From the NCBI GenBank assembly GCA_965221755.1, contig OZ244921.1, positions 620,001 through 684,000 of the forward strand: a DNA stretch of 64,000 bases. Direction: 5' to 3'. The DNA is from Azophilus sp965221755. GTDB taxonomy: Bacteria; Pseudomonadota; Gammaproteobacteria; Pseudomonadales; Azotimanducaceae. The number at the start of each line of letters is the position of its first letter. The first letter of the stretch is position 1. Below the pieces are notes generated by a model. That model did not search any database and was not told the origin of the DNA. It saw nothing but the letters and a program-made list of their open reading frames with translations. A program made the translations under genes and the position numbers. Positions 61,416 through 64,000 of this stretch are shown here, one piece after another.

Positions 61416-61683
61416 CCGATCCCGAACGCTGGCAAGCGATCATGGACCGGAACTTCCTGGGCGATCTTGAACACTGGACCCGAACGGATCGGCGCCGCGC
61501 CCTGCGTACGCTCCGGCTCGTCGAGGAGGTCTGCGCGATCCATTCGAGGGGACGGGCAAACCTGAGCGCTTGCGGGGCGCACTGGCGGGTAAGTGGTCAC
61601 GCCGCATAGACTAGGAACACTGGCTCGTCTATCAAGTTGACGGCGACCGCGTGACCTTTCTCGCCGCACGATATCACTACTGA
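61412..61683 (+). pseudogene. YoeB-like RNase toxin, frameshifted with a nonsense codon
   Basis: From GTG 61412 the frame gives DPERWQAIMDRNFLGDLEHW but loses YoeB homology after RLVEEVC; it continues one frame over as DPFEGTGKPERLRGALAG and KWSRRID, meets a TAG, then EHWLVYQVDGDRV and FLAARYHY. All YoeB motifs, including the terminal His-Tyr, are recognisable. At least a one-base shift near 61535 and a stop at 61614 are needed to explain it. Sequencing error could account for one change but hardly for both. Confidence 0.85.
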
Positions 61684-61851
61684 AGTCTCTCAGGATACCC
61701 GCGAGTTCCTTGCGGAGCAAAGAGGTGGCAGCCGGTTGACGGCTCCTTCAACATGGAATTCGCATCACTGCTCGCCTGCGAAGTGCGCATGCGCGGTCTT
61801 GAGGCAGCGGCGGCGATGGACGCTCGCTCACAACTTCCGGTACGCAGGGCA

Positions 61852-64000
61852 TTACAGCTCCATTTCGACCTCAAGGCCCCAGGACGTGCCCGGCACAATC
61901 GTGGAAGACGCGAACAACGGTTGAATGATCGACGGCACTTCGTAAACCTCATCGGTCAGATTGCGCCCAAACAGGGTTATGGAGGTGTTGCCAAAAGCAT
62001 AGGAGACAGCCGCATTCAGGTTTTCCCGTGAGCCCACGCGCCCGACATCCAAGTTCAGCAAGTTGGTCTCGACCTCGTCCACCCAATCGTACTTGGTGTA
62101 AAGTTCAAGGGTTCCCGGCCCCAGCGGCACGGTGAACGTGCCACCAACGCCAATCGTGAATTCCGGGGCGTTGCGCGGAATAAGATGCGAAGCATCCTCC
62201 ACGACTGAACCGACAAGCCCATCGTCGTTGGGGTTCAGGTCCGTCTCGAATTGATCGTACTCGGCATCGAGCCATCCGAAGGAAGCGAACAGGTTCAGGT
62301 ACTCGTTGGCCAACCACTGCGCCTCAGCCTCAATGCCTTGATAAGTGGCGGTTGCTACGTTGTCGAACACCGTGGCCACGGTGTTGGTGCTGGCGTCGAA
62401 CTGAACGGACTGCTCCTGCTTGTCCTCAAAGTCGTTGAAGAAGTACGCGACGTTGAGCTGCACCCGGTTGTCGAACAGCTGGCTTTTCATGCCCGCTTCG
62501 TATGAGTTGGCGAATTCCGGGTCGTACTGGTCACGCTCGAAGTCCGCAACATTCTGGTTCACCCCAAAGAAGCCGCCGGAGTGGAATCCTTCGGAATAGG
62601 ACGCATAGAACAGGACATCATCGGTGAACTGGTAGGACAGGCCGATTTTGGGGGAAACCTCGGTCCACTTGTTGTCCAGCACGGCCCAATCCGGGAAGTT
62701 CCTGATGCGCTGGCGAGCCACTGGCGATAGGTAAGCTTGGCCAGCCATGAAGTCCTTCTTCTCCTCCGTCCATCTCAGGCCGGCCGTTAGCGTCCAATCT
62801 TCTGCAATCACATACTCCGCCTGCGCGAAGAACGCGATTGATTCGGTCTCCTGGGCCTCGAAAAGCCGCTGGGTCAGGTCACCGCCATACCCAGCCAATC
62901 CCGCGCCGCTGTCGCACCATACGTTGCCAAACTCCGCATCCCCGCCCGCGCCGCGCGCGTAGCAGGCCTCCAGCGGGGTGGCGTAGGCGGCTCGGATAGC
63001 CAGCCGCGCTTCATATCTTGCGAGAGCGGCCGGGGTGTCGTTCGGCGGCGCTGGCGGCGCAAGGGGCAGCCACACGTTGTTGCCAAGGTCCCTGGCGCTG
63101 AGCGACTCGACGAACTTCCAGAACTCGCCCCCCGTCACCCAATCCTGCTCGAACTCGCTTTTCCAGTAGTAGCCGCCCATGACCAGCGACAGCTTGTCGA
63201 AGGACGCTTCAACGCGCAGTTCCTGGCTGAACTGGTCATAGTCGTTGAGGCGCTCGATGGTGATGTGATTGCTCTCGGTCCCGTCAAAATCGTACTTCCG
63301 ATCCTCGACTCCATCGCGAAACCCGGTTACTGAAGCAATGCGAATGTTGTCCGAAACGTCATAGTTCATGTGCAGCGTATAGGCATCCACGTCGGTCTCG
63401 CCTGGATTGGGCAAATCCGCAGTCGAGTTTTTGGGAATGTCGAGGCTGGTGCGGCAAGGGACGTCCGAATCCCAAAGCGGCGACAAGCCGGACGCGAACA
63501 GGGTGCAGGAGAGAAAGCCGCTGGACAGATCCTGCTGCCGCGGGTCGCTCGGTTGCTGCGCCACGCCGGGCGCCAAGTTGTAGTTGCCCAGGTAGGCGCC
63601 GAGTTCGCTCTCATCAGCAAACTTCTCCATGGTGAACAACGCCTCGATACGATCGTTCGGGGTGAAAAGCAGCGTCATCCCATAGTTTTCGTAGTCGGTC
63701 TTGGGCACCCGCCTTTCCACAGTGGCGTTATCCAGGAAGCCGTCGTTGTTGATGCTGGTGAAGAACAGCTTGCCAGCCAGCCGGTCATCAACGAGGGGCG
63801 CGTTCAGGACGCCGCGAAACTCCCGTTGGTCCCACTTGCCCGCGGTGACCTTGAACTTGCCGCCCACCTCGCCGGTCGGACGGCTGCGGATGACGTTGAC
63901 CACGCCGCCCACGGTGTTCTTGCCGAACAATGTGCCCTGCGGTCCCCTGAGAATCTCGACCCGCTCGAGGTCAAAGTTCTCCAGCAACTGGCCACCCAGC
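61852..64000 (-). CDS. TonB-dependent receptor, 5' end beyond the window
   Basis: 716 residues are visible; the gene continues off the right edge, missing the signal peptide, TonB box and start of the plug. The plug signature FDLERVEILRGPQGTLFGKNT is present, then a long beta barrel. It ends LEVEMEL without the usual terminal Phe. It belongs to the general TonB-receptor group (PF00593/PF07715), not the siderophore type, with large loop inserts; the substrate is unknown. No lasso-related or iron gene adjoins it. Confidence 0.9.
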   Translation of the reverse strand, partial: LGGQLLENFDLERVEILRGPQGTLFGKNTVGGVVNVIRSRPTGEVGGKFKVTAGKWDQREFRGVLNAPLVDDRLAGKLFFTSINNDGFLDNATVERRVPKTDYENYGMTLLFTPNDRIEALFTMEKFADESELGAYLGNYNLAPGVAQQPSDPRQQDLSSGFLSCTLFASGLSPLWDSDVPCRTSLDIPKNSTADLPNPGETDVDAYTLHMNYDVSDNIRIASVTGFRDGVEDRKYDFDGTESNHITIERLNDYDQFSQELRVEASFDKLSLVMGGYYWKSEFEQDWVTGGEFWKFVESLSARDLGNNVWLPLAPPAPPNDTPAALARYEARLAIRAAYATPLEACYARGAGGDAEFGNVWCDSGAGLAGYGGDLTQRLFEAQETESIAFFAQAEYVIAEDWTLTAGLRWTEEKKDFMAGQAYLSPVARQRIRNFPDWAVLDNKWTEVSPKIGLSYQFTDDVLFYASYSEGFHSGGFFGVNQNVADFERDQYDPEFANSYEAGMKSQLFDNRVQLNVAYFFNDFEDKQEQSVQFDASTNTVATVFDNVATATYQGIEAEAQWLANEYLNLFASFGWLDAEYDQFETDLNPNDDGLVGSVVEDASHLIPRNAPEFTIGVGGTFTVPLGPGTLELYTKYDWVDEVETNLLNLDVGRVGSRENLNAAVSYAFGNTSITLFGRNLTDEVYEVPSIIQPLFASSTIVPGTSWGLEVEMEL

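Overview
The window looks like a chromosomal piece of a GC-rich, probably uncultivated gammaproteobacterium. The smc-zipA-ligA order (45628 to 39023, minus strand) is a gammaproteobacterial arrangement, since ZipA is essentially confined to that class. Two TonB-dependent receptors, a Fe3+ ABC importer with a good Fur box, MATE and DUF3526 exporters and CaiB/BaiF metabolism fit a free-living or host-associated marine-type heterotroph. The habitat is inference only.

Region 1 (1-18.1 kb) is an unstable accessory island built around lasso-peptide biosynthesis. It holds a B2 leader peptidase (9-524), B1/PqqD-like leader-binding protein (837-1130), an Asp/Asn beta-hydroxylase-like 2OG oxygenase (1117-1722), an HPr-kinase-like lasso kinase (1719-2627), a precursor with predicted core SGIGAYPEETVNYFPRS (2932-2730, minus), an intact asparagine-synthetase-like cyclase C (6770-4875), a sulfotransferase (9235-8411), and two more precursor copies (9549-9326, 11182-10957) with a different core that lacks the usual ring-closing acid. 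All three precursors carry a 15-17 nt C homopolymer between a well-placed RBS/start and the leader, and in all three the tract length as given puts the start out of frame. Decayed cyclase copies, IS4/IS5/IS1595 remnants, a ParA module inside a 324-bp direct repeat, a toxin-antitoxin locus with a nonsense toxin, and several P-loop ATPases (some frameshifted) fill the rest.

Region 2 (18.1-33.9 kb) is transport: a Fur-box-bearing Fe3+ ABC importer with a partner lipoprotein, a TonB receptor followed by an ABC exporter with two DUF3526 permeases, a MATE pump, a YfcG-like GST, a secreted protein of unknown function and a PIN-type toxin-antitoxin pair behind a perfect 18-bp palindrome.

Region 3 (33.9-49.4 kb) is the conserved backbone: tRNA-Leu(TAG), tRNA-Leu(TAA), tRNA-Cys(GCA), a DinG-like helicase, a PQQ-type sugar dehydrogenase, an SLT lipoprotein, ligA, zipA, smc, and a three-gene set of retropepsin-like protease, inactive transglutaminase/7TM protein and ATP-grasp ligase.

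Region 4 (49.4-64.0 kb) is mixed: a frameshifted AAA ATPase, a possible structured RNA, a malonyl-CoA-synthetase-like enzyme, a TPR protein, an IS481-like element, a DUF1538/P-II/CBS operon, a CaiB-like CoA-transferase, an antitoxin with a broken YoeB-like toxin, and a TonB receptor running off the right end. A REP-like palindromic repeat family recurs in intergenic DNA from about 23 kb to 60 kb.
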